DNA of 64,000 nt from Chionis minor (GCA_013398295.1 VZSF01009117.1:558001-622000), one strand, 5' to 3'. Shown: positions 35,735 to 48,500, numbered from the stretch's first letter. Numbers and translations: made by a program. Notes: generated by a model not told the origin, from the sequence alone.

Positions 35735-37320
35735 GAGGTATTTTTATGCCTATGCAATATCAGTAAAGATAATTCCGGCTATGATTTTGGTGATTACTTT
35801 TCCAACTGAAACATCAGAAAACTGAGAAGGCAGCCGGTAAAAGTTTAAAACACGTGTTGTGGGCTGTTGTGGCAAGAAATATTTTGTATAGAAAAGTATA
35901 GTGTAGGAAAACTCAGTACAGTTGTCCTCTTCTAGTATTAAGGTCTTTTTCCTATACTTAAAGCTATCTCACTTCCTCCTGATCCAGCACCTATCCACCC
36001 TATGCTACACCAAATGTTGAGCAGTCTTTAGAGTAAAAGTCTCTGAAAACCTAGGCATTCCATATTCCCAGATCCAGTAAGGCAAGAGAAACAACAAATA
36101 ATACTTTGTTGTTGCAGATGTCATGCTGTTTTGGTTTGTTACTGTATTAATTTTGTTATTGGAAAGACTGGAGGGAAGTGAAGAAGATCAGAATGCTGAA
36201 TATTGTTTCACAGCACAAGCAGGCGTAACAGGAGTTGACAATGTAGAAATAAGGGAACAGGAATATTACTTAGTCCAAGCTTGTGGTGCCTGTGCTCCAC
36301 ACCCTTTAGTTGAAGAATGTATACAATAAACATTCTACAATGAAAAAAACCCAAAACCCCAAGAAATCGTATTTTTGCAAAAACAGAGGGGAATCATGAA
36401 AGATACACCGTGCTGCTGCTGAGCCAGTGATTTTTCCTTTCCTCCACAGTGGAAGAGCAAAACTACCAATTTGTGAACCAAAGGGGAAGCAGCCCAACAT
36501 ACAATGGATGAGTTGCACTATCTGTTTTTAAAATGCCATTTATTGCTGATCGTGTCAATTTTCAAGTATTCTGAGCAGTGACTCCTTTCATGTTCTGTGA
36601 TTTGCCCTTTCAGATGTGCCTGCAGCTTCCACTTGGATAGCACTGCTTTACAGCTCATCGTAAATTTAGAAACCACACTGATAACAGATTTACAGTTTTT
36701 AACAGCCTTTAAAAGTTATGCTGATATTAAAACCATTCTATGATTAATATTGACATAAAAGCCTTAACAGAATGTGTTTATATAAAAAGCTTTACAAATA
36801 TTTTACTGCAAAGAAAGGCCATGAAAATATTTTATTGATGAGATTGTAAAAAAACCCAAACTTACACTGACTTCATATATTAATTCACCACATTACTAAA
36901 CCGCAGTGTGCCCTTTGGAATTTTCAGTTTACAATACATAGACTTTTGTTCTAAGATACCTTCCTGTACCCTTTCCCTCTTCTACCCCTCCTCTTCCAAA
37001 TGGCTAGGGGCTGAACATACAGCAAGAAAGGAAGATAAGAAGGGGAAGAGACAGTGAAATACTTAAACAGTAAGCACAGTGTTGAACATACAGCAATTTA
37101 ATTGAATTTACCTTAACCAAAAGGAAAGGAGAGAGTATAGAAAGGACAGACATTGGTAGCTGATAGCAGTGGTCACCATTTTATGCATATGACATTAGGC
37201 TGTGAAGTAGAGAATGAATAAATAAATTTAAAAACAAAACAAAACAAAATGCTACCTGTAAACTGTTCTGGAACCAATTATCCCTTACAACAAGGATTAG
37301 CATTGATATGTTTGCCATTC
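35735..37320. other. No gene seen
   Basis: AT-rich unique sequence with short open frames on both strands. A stretch of A/C-rich sequence lies near 36341-36362. Confidence 0.55.
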
Positions 37321-37321
37321 C

Positions 37322-37391
37322 TTCAGCTGTTCTACTGGCAACATAAATGCCACAGTGCTCCAGACCCCTCTCCGTCTTTGTTACTCTTCTT
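37322..37391 (-). mobile_element. Old CR1 fragment, left flank of copy B
   Basis: 37356-37391 (TGCTCCAGACCCCTCTCC...) aligns without gaps to 20834-20869 of copy A at 27 of 36 positions, so it is a separate, older CR1. It then joins sequence that corresponds to a position about 200 bp further 3' in the element (20660), so the junction near 37389 is out of register. Confidence 0.6.
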
Positions 37392-37394
37392 GAG

Positions 37395-38638
37395 GCCATT
37401 TCCTCTTGTCCTATCAGTTGTTACTTGGCAGAAGAGATTGACCCTCACCTCTCTACAACCTCCATTTACATAGTGGTAGAAAGCGATAAAGCAGCTCCTC
37501 ACAGCTTCATTTTGTCTAAGCTAAACAACTCCAGTTCCTCCAGCTGTTCCTCATAAGACACATGCTCTAGGCTCTTCACTAGCTTTGTTGCTCTTCTTTG
37601 GACATGATCCAGCACCTCAATGTCCTTCTTGTTGTGAAGGCCCCAAAACAGTGTTCCAGCTGGGGCCTCACCAATGCTGAGTACAGGGGGATGATCACTT
37701 CCCTACTCCTGCTGGCCACACTATTTCTGATACAAGCCAGGATACTATTGGCCTTCTTGGCCACCTGGGCACACTGCCAGCTCTTACTCAACCACCTGTT
37801 AACCAACACCCCCAGGTCCATTTCTGCCAGGCAACTATCCAGCCACTTTTCCCCAAGCCTGTAGTGCTGCATGGGGTTCTTGTGACCCAAGCGCAGGACC
37901 TGGCACTTGGCCTTGAACTCCATACCATTGCCCTCGGCACGTCAATCCAGCCTGTCTGGATCCCTCTGTAGAGCCTCCCTACCCTCAAGCAGATCAACAC
38001 TCCCACCTCACTTGCTGTTGTCTGCAAACTTACTGAGGGTGCACTCGATCCCCTTGCCCAGGCTGTTGATAAAGATATTAAACAGAACTGGCCCCAATAT
38101 TGAGCCCTGGGGAACACCACTTGTGACTGGCCACCAACTGGATTTATCTCCATTCACAACAACCCTTTGAGCCCAGCCTTCCAGACAGTTTTTGACCCAG
38201 CCAACAGTGCACCCACCTAAGCAACGAGCAGACAGTTTCTCCTGGAGAATGCTGTGGGAAATTATTTTGAAGGCTTTACTAAACTCCAGGTAAACAACAT
38301 CTACAGCCTATCCCTCATCCACTAAGCAGATCACCTTGTCATAGAAGGGGATCAGGTTAGTCAAGCAGGACGTGCCTTTCATGAACCTGTGCCGACTGGG
38401 CCTGATCACCTGGTTGTTCTGTATGTGCCATGTAATGGCACTCAGGATGATCTGCTCCATAATGTTCCCCAGCACTGAGGTCAGACTGAGAGGCCTGTAG
38501 TTCCCTGGATCCTCCTTCCGGCCCTTCTTGTGGATGGGCGTCACATTTGCTAACCTCCTTTCAACTGATACCTCCCTGGTTAGCCAGGACTGCTGATAAA
38601 TGATGGAAAGTGGCTTGGTGATCACCTACACCAGCTCC
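37395..38638 (-). mobile_element. CR1 segment nearly identical to copy A (copy B)
   Basis: Aligns to 20666-21909 with a constant offset of 16729 and no indel over 1244 bp. By eye there is one substitution (T at 21040, G at 37769). It carries the same disabling changes as copy A, including FADN for the FADD box (38017-38028) and the following stop (38008-38010). It has no CR1 3' end, and both edges are abrupt. Gene conversion, a partial duplication or an assembly error could each explain it. Confidence 0.95.
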
Positions 38639-38720
38639 TTCAGTACCCTGGGGTGCATCCCATCTGGCCCCATAGACTTGCATATGTCTAAGCAGCGTAG
38701 TAGGTTGCTAACCATTTCAG
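38639..38720 (-). mobile_element. Diverged CR1, right flank of copy B
   Basis: Reading continues in register with copy A (CCTGGGGTGCATCCCATCTGG against CCTTGGGTGGATCCCATCTGG) but with many differences, such as CATAGACTTGCATATGTCTAAGC. It ends near GCTAACCATTTCAG, beyond which CR1 similarity stops. Confidence 0.85.
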
Positions 38721-38781
38721 ATTAAATTATGGCTATTATGATTATTTTTCATGAATCTTTAGAAGTGGTCCAGGCCAGACT

Positions 38782-38844
38782 AAAAAAAAAAAAAAACAAA
38801 CCGAAAAAACCCCCCAAAAAAACCCCAAACAAAAACCCCAACAG
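38782..38844. repeat. A/C-rich low-complexity tract
   Basis: A15, then alternating A and C runs (AAAAAACCCCCCAAAAAAACCCC). The minus strand carries three runs of four or more G separated by T runs, one short of a standard four-run G-quadruplex motif. Confidence 0.85.
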
Positions 38845-39226
38845 TTTCTCTAGAATTTTCAATTACAATAATGTACAATTTGGTTAGTTGTCAATACTTA
38901 CTTGGGGTGTCATCCAGCACTCATCTGATCCCCAGAGTAGTAAAGATTGTATTGGAAGTGCTTCATTTGGAAAAAATGAAAAGCAGTCCTGGAAGGAAGG
39001 TGGCAAGCCACCAGAGTATTTCATGGTAGAGAAGCAGATGTGCATACCTAGGTAGGAAATGTAACATTCATTTTGTATAAAATGTGTCCTTTCATAAGCC
39101 AGTGGAGGTAAGCCTCAGCTTTTTAGTATTTCCCATGACACTTCAAGCACAAACATTAACAGAGTATCTTCCAACCTCAAGGATACCAGGTAAAATGGTT
39201 TTCAATTTGCTGTTTTGATTAAAATT

Positions 39227-39244
39227 ATAGCTATATATAGCTAT
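39227..39244. repeat. 18-bp perfect palindrome
   Basis: ATAGCTATATATAGCTAT equals its own reverse complement. It is AT-rich, so it may simply be chance. Confidence 0.9.
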
Positions 39245-40190
39245 GTAGCTTTTATAACAAAATTGTTATAAAAATCCAACTTGATTCAACATACATTTAG
39301 GATTGCATGATCTATGCTCTTGACCCACTTGACTGGTATAATGCTAGCACATAAACTAGATTTCGTAGAGTTTTCTAGGTTTCCCATACAGCATTCATTC
39401 ATTGTAATATTTTGTAGTGTATAGAATAGATAAAATAAAATTCTGCAATCCCTTTCATGTAACAGTAAATAATGTGCTGAGGGAGCTTTTCTTTTAAGAG
39501 ATACTGACCACAACATGCTGGGTATAAAGCTCTTTCTACACAGGAGACATAGTAAGAGTGTAACAAAATATCAAATAATATGACAACACAAAATAAACGG
39601 AACAAGGCAAAGTGGAAAGGTAGAGCATGAAATCTTTAATGAGATGTAGAACAGGAACTGTCCTTTTCAGTGCATAAACAGAAGGGCAGTAATTTGGAAA
39701 AGAAGAGGCATGTTTAGAGTCAAGAGTGTACTGAAGCTCTAGGTCTGGATGTGAATCTATCAAATTTGTCCAAGCCTGCTTTACGGTATTTCAGCATTTC
39801 CAATTCAAGTTGTAAAGCAGGAATGAAATAAACACTGTCAGAGCCTAAAAAGAGCTTAACGTAAAGTTGGATTCTAAACATGAACATGGTTTTAAAGGTC
39901 TATCCTTGCATTCTTTGTGAACGGATTCATCAAAAAATCTTATGAAATGAAATTAAATGAAAGCAAAGCAGCTCCTTATAAATGCTGTTTAAAGACAGTG
40001 CCTGTACCCACAAAAGACAATCAAAATGCATACTCTATTTTCTCTTTGTAGTCTGTTGTGCCAAATACTGAATGTGCCACCAGAAAAACCTGGTGAAAAG
40101 AAGCATGCTCTGCAATACTTTGCACATCAGGACCACTGTAGGTGGAGATAACAATTTTCTCTTGAAGTTAATGATATGCAGGTGCATACA

Positions 40191-40228
40191 GAGTCAGTTC
40201 TACATAAAAAGAGTCAGTTCTACATAAA
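40191..40228. repeat. 20-bp tandem duplication
   Basis: GAGTCAGTTCTACATAAA occurs twice at a spacing of 20 bp. A simple recent slip duplication. Confidence 0.95.
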
Positions 40229-43200
40229 TCCCATGTGATGAGCAAGAATGCAATACAAAGGAGACTCAATGTGAATATTAGACACACTGCATTGAGTTCC
40301 TATTTAGAGACAGAAAAAAACTCCAACAATGTTTCTATTTCTTTCTATTTCTTTTGACACTGCCTAAACACAAGTCTTTGGATGGATTTACAGAATCCAC
40401 GTCTGCACTGATCCTGAAAGAATCAAAAGCAATGACAAGAAAAGGATAAAATAAAAAGAATGATAGACAGATACATATCAAACACTTTTCATTGAGGAAA
40501 TGGCAGGACCAGACATTTTGGCTGTCTTCCAGTTTCAGTATGTTTCCATTCTAAATTATTTTTATTCTGTCAATAATTAAATATTTTCTAAGTGAGGTGC
40601 TAGATACACCTTGTGTCTGCAATAAAGTAGAGCAATTCCCTCATCAATGGAAAGATGGAATAAAGTGGAATGAAGCTGAGGTTTAATCCTGAATTAAGGC
40701 CTAAACAGTACGGCAGCAAGACATACTAAATTCATTTGTGCCTCTCTTTCTCTCCCCCAAATTTACACTTAACTTGTCTCTTTGTTATCGTAGGAAAACC
40801 AGTATAGACAATGGCTACTTCTATTAGCCTTAAACAGAGACATTCTAAGCTAGAAACTTATGAAAAAAAATACCATGTTTCTGAACTTAGTTTTAATCTG
40901 TAAACCAAACAGATTCTAATGAAATAAAATTTTAGTCTTTTCCAGATTTGGGGCTTTATAGGAACCTTTCCTTTATGTATCCAAGTACTTCACCCATCTC
41001 CTTAATGCAAAAGCCTAATTGCTATTCCCATCTTCTGAAACTTTGATATCAGGAGTCCAAAGGAGTAAGGAAAAATCCATACATCCTCACTGCATAGAGT
41101 CATTTCCTCTCTTACTTATCAGCATTGACTAATGGCATGGAACTTGCATGGAAGAGCAGAGGTTGCTAGAGTGTGAAACTGAGTGAATATACAGTTTTGC
41201 TCATAAAGCCATATTTTGGTAAGAAATACTCCAAAAAGAAAAATACTAGCTTGGTGTAGTTATTAACCAGCACACAGTGCGAGAAACACGGTATTGACAG
41301 CCATGAATAATGAGATCTACTAAAAGAAAAAAAATAATTAAAAGTCAAACTACACAATGTTTAGAAACTTAGACTACTGAACTGCAGAACTCAGATTAGA
41401 GTGTAAACCAGATTTCAAAAGGAAGAAAGAAAAGAAAACATTGTAAATGGTACCAAAAATGAGTCTGCATGCAGAGTTGAGCATGGAAGATAAAAGTCAG
41501 TCAATGAAGGCAGAGTCTTTTCTATTTCACTGAAGAAGCAATAAGAAGTGAGGAAGACTGATGCTAGAAATAAACATGAAAAACATACTTACAGCTGGTA
41601 AAGGTGTTTAATGAGCGATATAACCCTCAAGAGAATGACATGCTGTTTTTCACTTGAAACCAAGACGCAAAAGGTAAAATAGACTAGTTAAAGCTGACCT
41701 TCATATAGGATTTCTGAAATGGTACAGCTTCCTTAATTAGAGACAGACTCATAATATCAGCTAACAGGAGCAATGGCTCCAAGAAAGAGACCTACCAGAA
41801 TAGTTAGATACAACAAGCAAACTTCCTCCAAAAAAACAAGTGCAACTGAATCACCCAAGATCAAAAAAACAGATGCCGTAGTTATTTTAAGTGAGAGACA
41901 TAGCAGTAAAGACACCACGACACAAAGCTCAATGCTCTCTTGAGAATCTGGATAACTGCTCAGGCCTGTATAACCTCTACCCTATTCAGCTTCATTGCTG
42001 GCAACTTTAATGATAGTTCAAATATATCTGCACTACACTACTGCCTAAGCTTAAGTATTTGTAGCTAATAGTATGCAGTTAAGGTCAAACTTAAAGAATA
42101 TGGGAGGCAGGATGGATAGCAATAGCCCAGTCAAGAACATAGAAAGAAATACAAAGGATAAAAGGAAGAATGCCCAGCAACTGAGCAAGACAGCAAAAAA
42201 AAAAAAAGTGCAACATAGAGTAAATAGAGACTACACACCTGCAGCAGAGGAGAGCATCTGCAGTGGGGCTCTAGCAGACACAGACACCTCCAATATGCAC
42301 ACTCTGCAATAAAGAAGCTGTCAACCATCCAGCTGCCATATTTACAGTCAGGCTATTGGATCAATGACCCATTTCTCTTCAGCTGCATTGTAAAGCCAGC
42401 AGCAATGTAATCCCAATGATACGAAGCTTTAACAGCCTGGAAGATTGTGACCAAAGGTTAGGAGATGTACAATAAAACCTTTCTGTGGTGCATGGATAAA
42501 TTCAGGCTGTCAGTAACAAACTCACAGAACAAGACATGTTACTGCAATGGGTTTATAATAGCTGACACACAGAAGTGCTGGAAGAGGGAGGACATGACTG
42601 TAGTTTCCATTCAGCTTTCTAATAGAATATAGGAAGAATATATATCCTCTCAGTAAATTCACATGGAAGGCTAGCTGAATTGTGTACCTCAATAAAAATG
42701 CAAAGATAAATCCAGGAAGAAAAGTTAGTAAGCCAGCAACGAAGAAGCATGTTTCATCCCTTGAGACTAGCACAGAACTCATCAGTGGACTTGTAATAGC
42801 AAGACAACCTTTAAGTAAACTGAGAATCTACATTGAGACATACTTCCTGATTTATCCATGGCAACATCATTCACAACGCTTGCGACGCTAAATGCGTTCT
42901 GACATTTTACACGCGATATGTCAATTTTCCTCATGTCTTCTTAGTAGATATTGCAGGACATGAATCCACTTGTAAAATTATTCTAAGAAAACACAAGAAT
43001 GTCAGACAGTCAAGATTATAGCTGATGATCTTGTCTGTAATGGAAAGAAATATCAAAGAAAAGGCAATCCAGGACTATAGACAACCAAAAGATACCCATG
43101 CTAAAACCACAAATAAATGGCTGCCAACATTTAAAAAACCTCCCAGAATAAGACAGGTTGAAACTGATATACAAACATAAAAGCAAGAATACTGAGTAAA

Positions 43201-44266
43201 AACAAAGAGACATCTGGAACTTTTTTATTTTGTTTGATTTTTTCCCCCTCTTCTTTTAAAATCTAAAGATAACGTTTGGAAAAGTTGTATGATGCTTCAT
43301 TGTCGAACTAAGGGAGCAACAATCCAAGGAAAGGGAAAGTTTCAGTCAGTCCATAACAGGCAGTACTTTCAGTTGGCTGCCTGAAATAATGAACGTGCCC
43401 CTCACGCATGTTGCTACTGCACATGCTCGCGCTCTGCCTAACATTCTGGCTGGATGCCTGAAGAAGAAACTTAGTTATTGGTATATAAATGAATTACTAC
43501 TGTTCCCAAATGAATTTTTTGGCCTGCAATGATTTATAGGTGAGGAACATTACTACAAAGGTGGTATCTCTATATTTCATAGCCCTCAGTGGATGTCAGT
43601 GGATTATTCAAACACCCTTTGGACTGAAGTGAAGTTCTGTGATTTTTATAGCCTTAATATACTTCATGTGAAGCACCCAAAAAGGACACTAGTTGACTTC
43701 AAAGAGATTGTAGCCAGAGAAACTGAGAACCACTACAGAAAGCTAAATAGAAAAGGTATGAAGAGAGTCCATTCACTGAGGGGAACAGCCAACTATTTTT
43801 CCACATTGTGTGTGTATATATTAGAATCCTCTGAACCCTTTAAACAGCTAATATCCAAAATGCAATATAAGAATACTTAGTAGAAAAAAAAAATATTAAA
43901 GAGGCACTCTGCATTAGTACTGCATACTAATATCACAGCCAGAGTTGAAGTATGCTGTCTTAAAGCATTAAAATTTGGGAAACTTTGCATTTGTGAAACT
44001 TCCCTTAGCTACCTTGAGTATTTTCACGAAGCTGTTTTAATTACTTGCTCAAAGTCATGCAGCAAGTCTGTGTAGTAGCAGGGAACTACATTAGGGTTTC
44101 TTAGATACGAGTTAGTTTTTTAACCACCAGCTTCTACTCAGAACAGGCAAAATTACAAGCAGATATAATTGGACTAAAACCATTATCGCAAAATTTTCAG
44201 AGAATCTAATATCCATAAAACAAATCTGCTCCACCTTAATACAGACTTTTCCTTAAATAATAATGC

Positions 44267-45516
44267 AATCATAGAATGGTTTGGGTGGGAACAGACCTTA
44301 ACGATTATCTAGGTCCAACCCCCATGCCATGAGAGTGAAGTACAGGGGCAGAATCACCTCTCTTGACCTGCTGGCCATGCTCATTTTGATGCAGCCCAGG
44401 ATGCAATTGGGTCTCCAGGCTGTGAGTGCACATTGCTGGCTCATGTTGAGCTTCTCATCAAGCAACATCCTCAAGTCCTTCTCCTCAGGGCTGCTTTCCA
44501 TCCATTCTCTGCCCAGCCTGTATCTGTGCATGGGATTGCCCTGATCCATGTGCAGGACCTTGCACTTGGCCTTGTTGAACTTCATGATGTCACAGGCCCA
44601 CCTCTCAAGCCTGTCTAGGTCCCTCTGTATGGCATCCTTTCCCTCCAGCATGATGACTGCACCAGAGAGCTTCGTGCCATCGTCAAACTTGCTGAAGATG
44701 CGCTCAATCCCACTGCCCGTGTCACCAACAAAGATGTTAAACAGCACCAATCCCCATACCAACCGCTGAAGAATGCCACTCCTCACTGTTTTCCACTTGA
44801 ACATTAAGCCTGTCCTGGGTCCATCAAGTATAGGGTTAACTTTCCCAAGGAGCTGTCATGGGACACAAGTATTTCATACCATGTGACATCCAGTCTACAG
44901 CCTGGGAGCTGGCTGGGGGAAGAGGGAAGGGGGCAGGAAGTTGCTGCATGGGTGCAAGCTGGGGCTTCCCAGGTCCAGTTGGGGAACTGTGTTTTGTACA
45001 TTCCTCTGTCAGTGTTATTGTTGTTATTTTCCTCTTTCCGTTGCTGTTCTGTTAAATTGCCTTTTTCTCAACCCACAAGTTTTGCCTCTTTCTTCCGATT
45101 CTCCCCTACAGCTGGGGGAGAGTGTGAGCAATCAGCCCTGTGGTTCTTTGTCGCCACTGGAGACTACAACACAACAGAGCTGTTCACTGTAACTCTTCAA
45201 GTGCGACTGTCCAGCCAGTTCCTTATCCACTGGGTGGTCCATCCATCAAATCCATGTCTCTCCGATTTAGAGACAAGGGTGTTGTGCAGGACAAGTGTAT
45301 TTGTGTTTTGCACAAGTCCAGGTAGATGACACCAGTTGCTCTTCCCTTATCCACCATCACTGTACTGCTATTATAGAAGGCCACCAAATTTGTTAGACAT
45401 GATGTGCCTTCAGTGAAGCCATGTTGACTGTTCCTGAGCACCTCCTTGCTTTCTATGTGCCTTAGCATAGTTTCCAGGAGGATCTGTTCATGATCTTTTT
45501 GGGCACAGATGTGAGA
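44267..45516 (-). mobile_element. CR1 LINE, internally deleted and split by an LTR
   Basis: The 3' end is at 44267 (AATCATAGAATGGTTTGGGTGGG). After only about 60 bp of 3' end the sequence jumps, near 44331, from CCCCCATGCCATG to a point inside ORF2 (AGTACAGGGGCAGAATCACC), so roughly 400-500 bp are missing. The minus frame 44298-44804 (168 codons) carries LFNIFVGDTGSGIERIFSKF, FDDGTKLSG in place of FADDTKL, the KFNKAKCKVLHMDQGNP region and [12 protein letters not shown]. The element resumes beyond the LTR at 45177 with the RT finger region ([17 protein letters not shown] and VIYLDLCK in frame 45223-45468) and ends near 45516. Confidence 0.95.
44811..45176 (+). mobile_element. Solo LTR nested in CR1
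   Basis: Begins TGTCCTGGGTCC and ends ACAACACAACA. Internal landmarks match, from memory, a common avian LTR family: ATTTCATACCATGTGACATC, CTGTTAAATTGCC, CTCAACCCACAAG and GGGGGAGAGTGTGAGCAATC. CR1 sequence reads through if this segment is removed (CATTAAGCC joined to TGTTCACTG), so the LTR landed in an existing CR1. Flanking 5-mers AAGCC and GAGCT match at 3 of 5, suggesting a decayed target duplication. There is no interior, so the provirus was lost by LTR-LTR recombination. The 148-codon frame at 44883-45329 crosses the LTR boundary and is not a gene. Confidence 0.85.
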
Positions 45517-48500
45517 TTTTTAAATCTCCTCTATGGTAGAGACATTATGGACATAATTCCACTGACTTTAAAATAAGATTTACTAGGGACGGGTTGAAAG
45601 AAAAAACAAGGCATTTATAACAACATCTTTACCTTTGAATGGAACAGCAGCAAAAAATTCGCCACTTTCACAGTATTGCAACCCAGATAAAACATCTTCA
45701 GGGTTTACAATGACAAGAAATACATTATGACTGTGGCTGCTGCAGGTAGTTTGGTAAGTCCTGGCAAACTACAAAGGACAGAAATATTGGTTCTCTATTA
45801 ACTAATAAGTACATATCCAGAAACTTCACTGAATCTAAAAATGATCAATGTGCATAACATTTCCCAACTAAGGTATGTGACCTTTATTGAATAAATGACC
45901 TGTGTAATAAAATGGCTGCTGAACTGGATCATGGAAGAAGGTGGTTTGTAATAAAGATCGTATTATTGCAACATTATACTTTGGGAGCAGGAAGCAGATA
46001 GGTCAAAACTGTGATCTTATTTAACTCACACTGCCTATTTAATGAATATATTCCTTAATAACCATAATGATTATGCCAACATCAAACTAATACTGAATGC
46101 TTTTATTTGCTTAAACTGTTTCTGTGAAGATCAGACACTAGAATAGATGAATATAACAATGAGCATTCTCAGGAACCATGGGGTACTTTTATTCCCTCTC
46201 CGTTTTTCACTTGATGCTCTGCAACTTGCCAGGCTTAGAATAAAATTAAAAAATAGCTGGCCTGACTGCTTAAAGTGACAACACTTATCAACTGATACTA
46301 TTCTGTCACAGTACTTACGCTACACAGTAGAGAACAGATCTTTTCATTTGTAGTGCCAGAATCAAAAAAGTAATTGGAATATTTCCACTGCTAATTTCTC
46401 AGCTACTGAGATCCAAAACCACTAGGGCTTGCTACTAATGAGCATGTTGACAGAAAAGCACTAGGCAGCAAATTTCAAAAAGCTCTTCTACCATGAATAA
46501 ATACACAATATAAGCAAACAAAACCTATAGACATCAACGACTTTGCTGTGCCACCTTCTGTACGCTCATCCACTATTAGACAAGACTACATATTTGAGGA
46601 TGATTTGAGCATAAATTATAGCAAATTAATGTTTTTGTTTTTCAAAGAAATTAAAGAAATGGAGAGTGCATTAAAGGCCTAATCCCATCCTCTCTCATAT
46701 CTAAATACAATGTATACTTCTGAATATGAGGTGCTGTTCAGAAATACTGTTTACAGATTGAGCCAAATGAGTAGAGGAAGCTGGAATAAAAAACACCTAC
46801 AGTTGTAAAAAGAATATTCAGGATATAGATTTTCATGCTTCCAAGTTTTATGGAAAGAGAGTGTATATCAATAGTTTAAAAGGAAACGAACACTTGTAAT
46901 GTTTGGGAAAGGGGCCTAGTAAAACAGTTAAGTGATTGATTGTTGCTGCCTACTAAATACAGTCACACAGGTAAGAAAAATATAACATAAAGCTAATATT
47001 GTTGTGTTCAATATCAAAATAATATGGTTGCACACAGGTTTGAATTTACTGACTTATTCAGAAACTATCCTTCATATTAATGTATCGTGTAGTTGTGTAA
47101 ATACATTAGGATTGTGATCCTTTACTGGCACGAGGTAATACTACAGAACCCATGTTATACAGCAGTGAATGAGTGACATAAGGATGTAGTTTGCAACATC
47201 TGAAAAGGCATAAAGACAATTTGCAATATTTTTTTCTCTCCTTTAAAATAAATTTTCTCATTAAGGTAAAATTATCCTTGCTAGGATGACTCCTCTGTTT
47301 AAACTCCTTACTTCAGAGGTCATTCTTCAAAGGAAAAATATAACTGCTTATATGAGACATAAATTCGTTCCATGTATGCACTGAAAGGACACCTAAGACT
47401 AATTTTGTGCATGTGATTAAAACTGTGTATGGTTCGTGTTTTAACTTTTATCTTTTTTTTTTCAGACTGACATTGTTTGGTTTTTTTTTTTTAACAGGTA
47501 CAGTTTCCACTTGTTAGGTTTCTTATAAAACTATTCAATTCCTCCAAATTGCTTTATTCTGTTTCCATGTATATGTTTTCCAGTTTCTTTGAAAATTTAT
47601 TAGGCTTAGCATGCAAAGTTATATCATATGTGAACATATTCTCAAGTAGCATGGCTACTATCTGAAAAGTGTCAAAATGCATATTTTTGCAGCTACAAAC
47701 CTAAAGCTATAAATACATGACTGGAGTTAATTTATGAAGTGAATGATAATATGTTCATAAGAGTAATTAATATTTACTGTACTCACTATCATTCTTTTTA
47801 TCCATAAAAATGACTGTTCATATTTCCACGTTTTATAAGGCAGTTTTCCTGTCCCTTAGAACTTAATGTCTCTGCCATTCCATTAGTGGCAGCTTTTCGT
47901 ACTCTTTTTTCCTCAGCAATCAGCTTCTCTGTTACAATTCAGTGATTAGTGATTTTTACCCTGCTTTAAAAACCTTTGTTGCAATACACTGCTGGTCAGC
48001 CAACAGGGAGATCAAAAGTGCTACCCACTGACTGAGTAGTTGCCAACAAAGAGGGAATTACTGACAGCAAACCAATCTATTTTGAAATAGTAATTCCTAA
48101 GAAAATACTTAGATACACGGAAATTAAAAATATTCTGGTCTCAAGGATTACTGTTTAAATTGTACTTTTCCCAATTACTAGATTTATGCATACTATGTTG
48201 CCTTCAAAATAATTTTTAGTGTAAATCTCTGCAATTCTTTTCAGAGTTTGTAATTGGCTCAAGTTGGGTTTATTTGACAGCCTTTTTTGGGTTTGCATTA
48301 GTGACTTAGAGCTGAAAAAACAAGTCCGCTACTATGTCTAGTCATCCAATACCACCTGGATTCTTTCCCCTACCTGAAAAACAACCTAACTTTGCAGAGC
48401 ATGATGCTCTAACAAATGCTATCAGGAAGTCTTGTTTGGACTTGCACTTTTATAGCTGAGCACTTAAATTTGACTTCTGGCTAATACCTAAATAAATAAT

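Larger units (their letters stand above)
38845..44266. other. No gene seen; AT-rich and purine-rich unique DNA
   Basis: Contains small local repeats (39227-39244 and 40191-40228) and, at 41770-43200, a purine-rich stretch with several short lysine- and arginine-rich + strand frames that resemble nothing known. A promoter-like patch is noted at 43395-43490 in the findings. Confidence 0.5.

Noticed and set aside
38782..38844. G-quadruplex on the minus strand
   Set aside because: Only three separated G runs of four or more are present, so the standard four-run motif is not met.
43593..43880. 95-codon + strand frame
   Set aside because: Mixed composition but no recognisable domain, and no supporting exon structure.
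44883..45329. 148-codon + strand frame
   Set aside because: It runs across the boundary between the solo LTR and the CR1, so it cannot be one ancestral gene.
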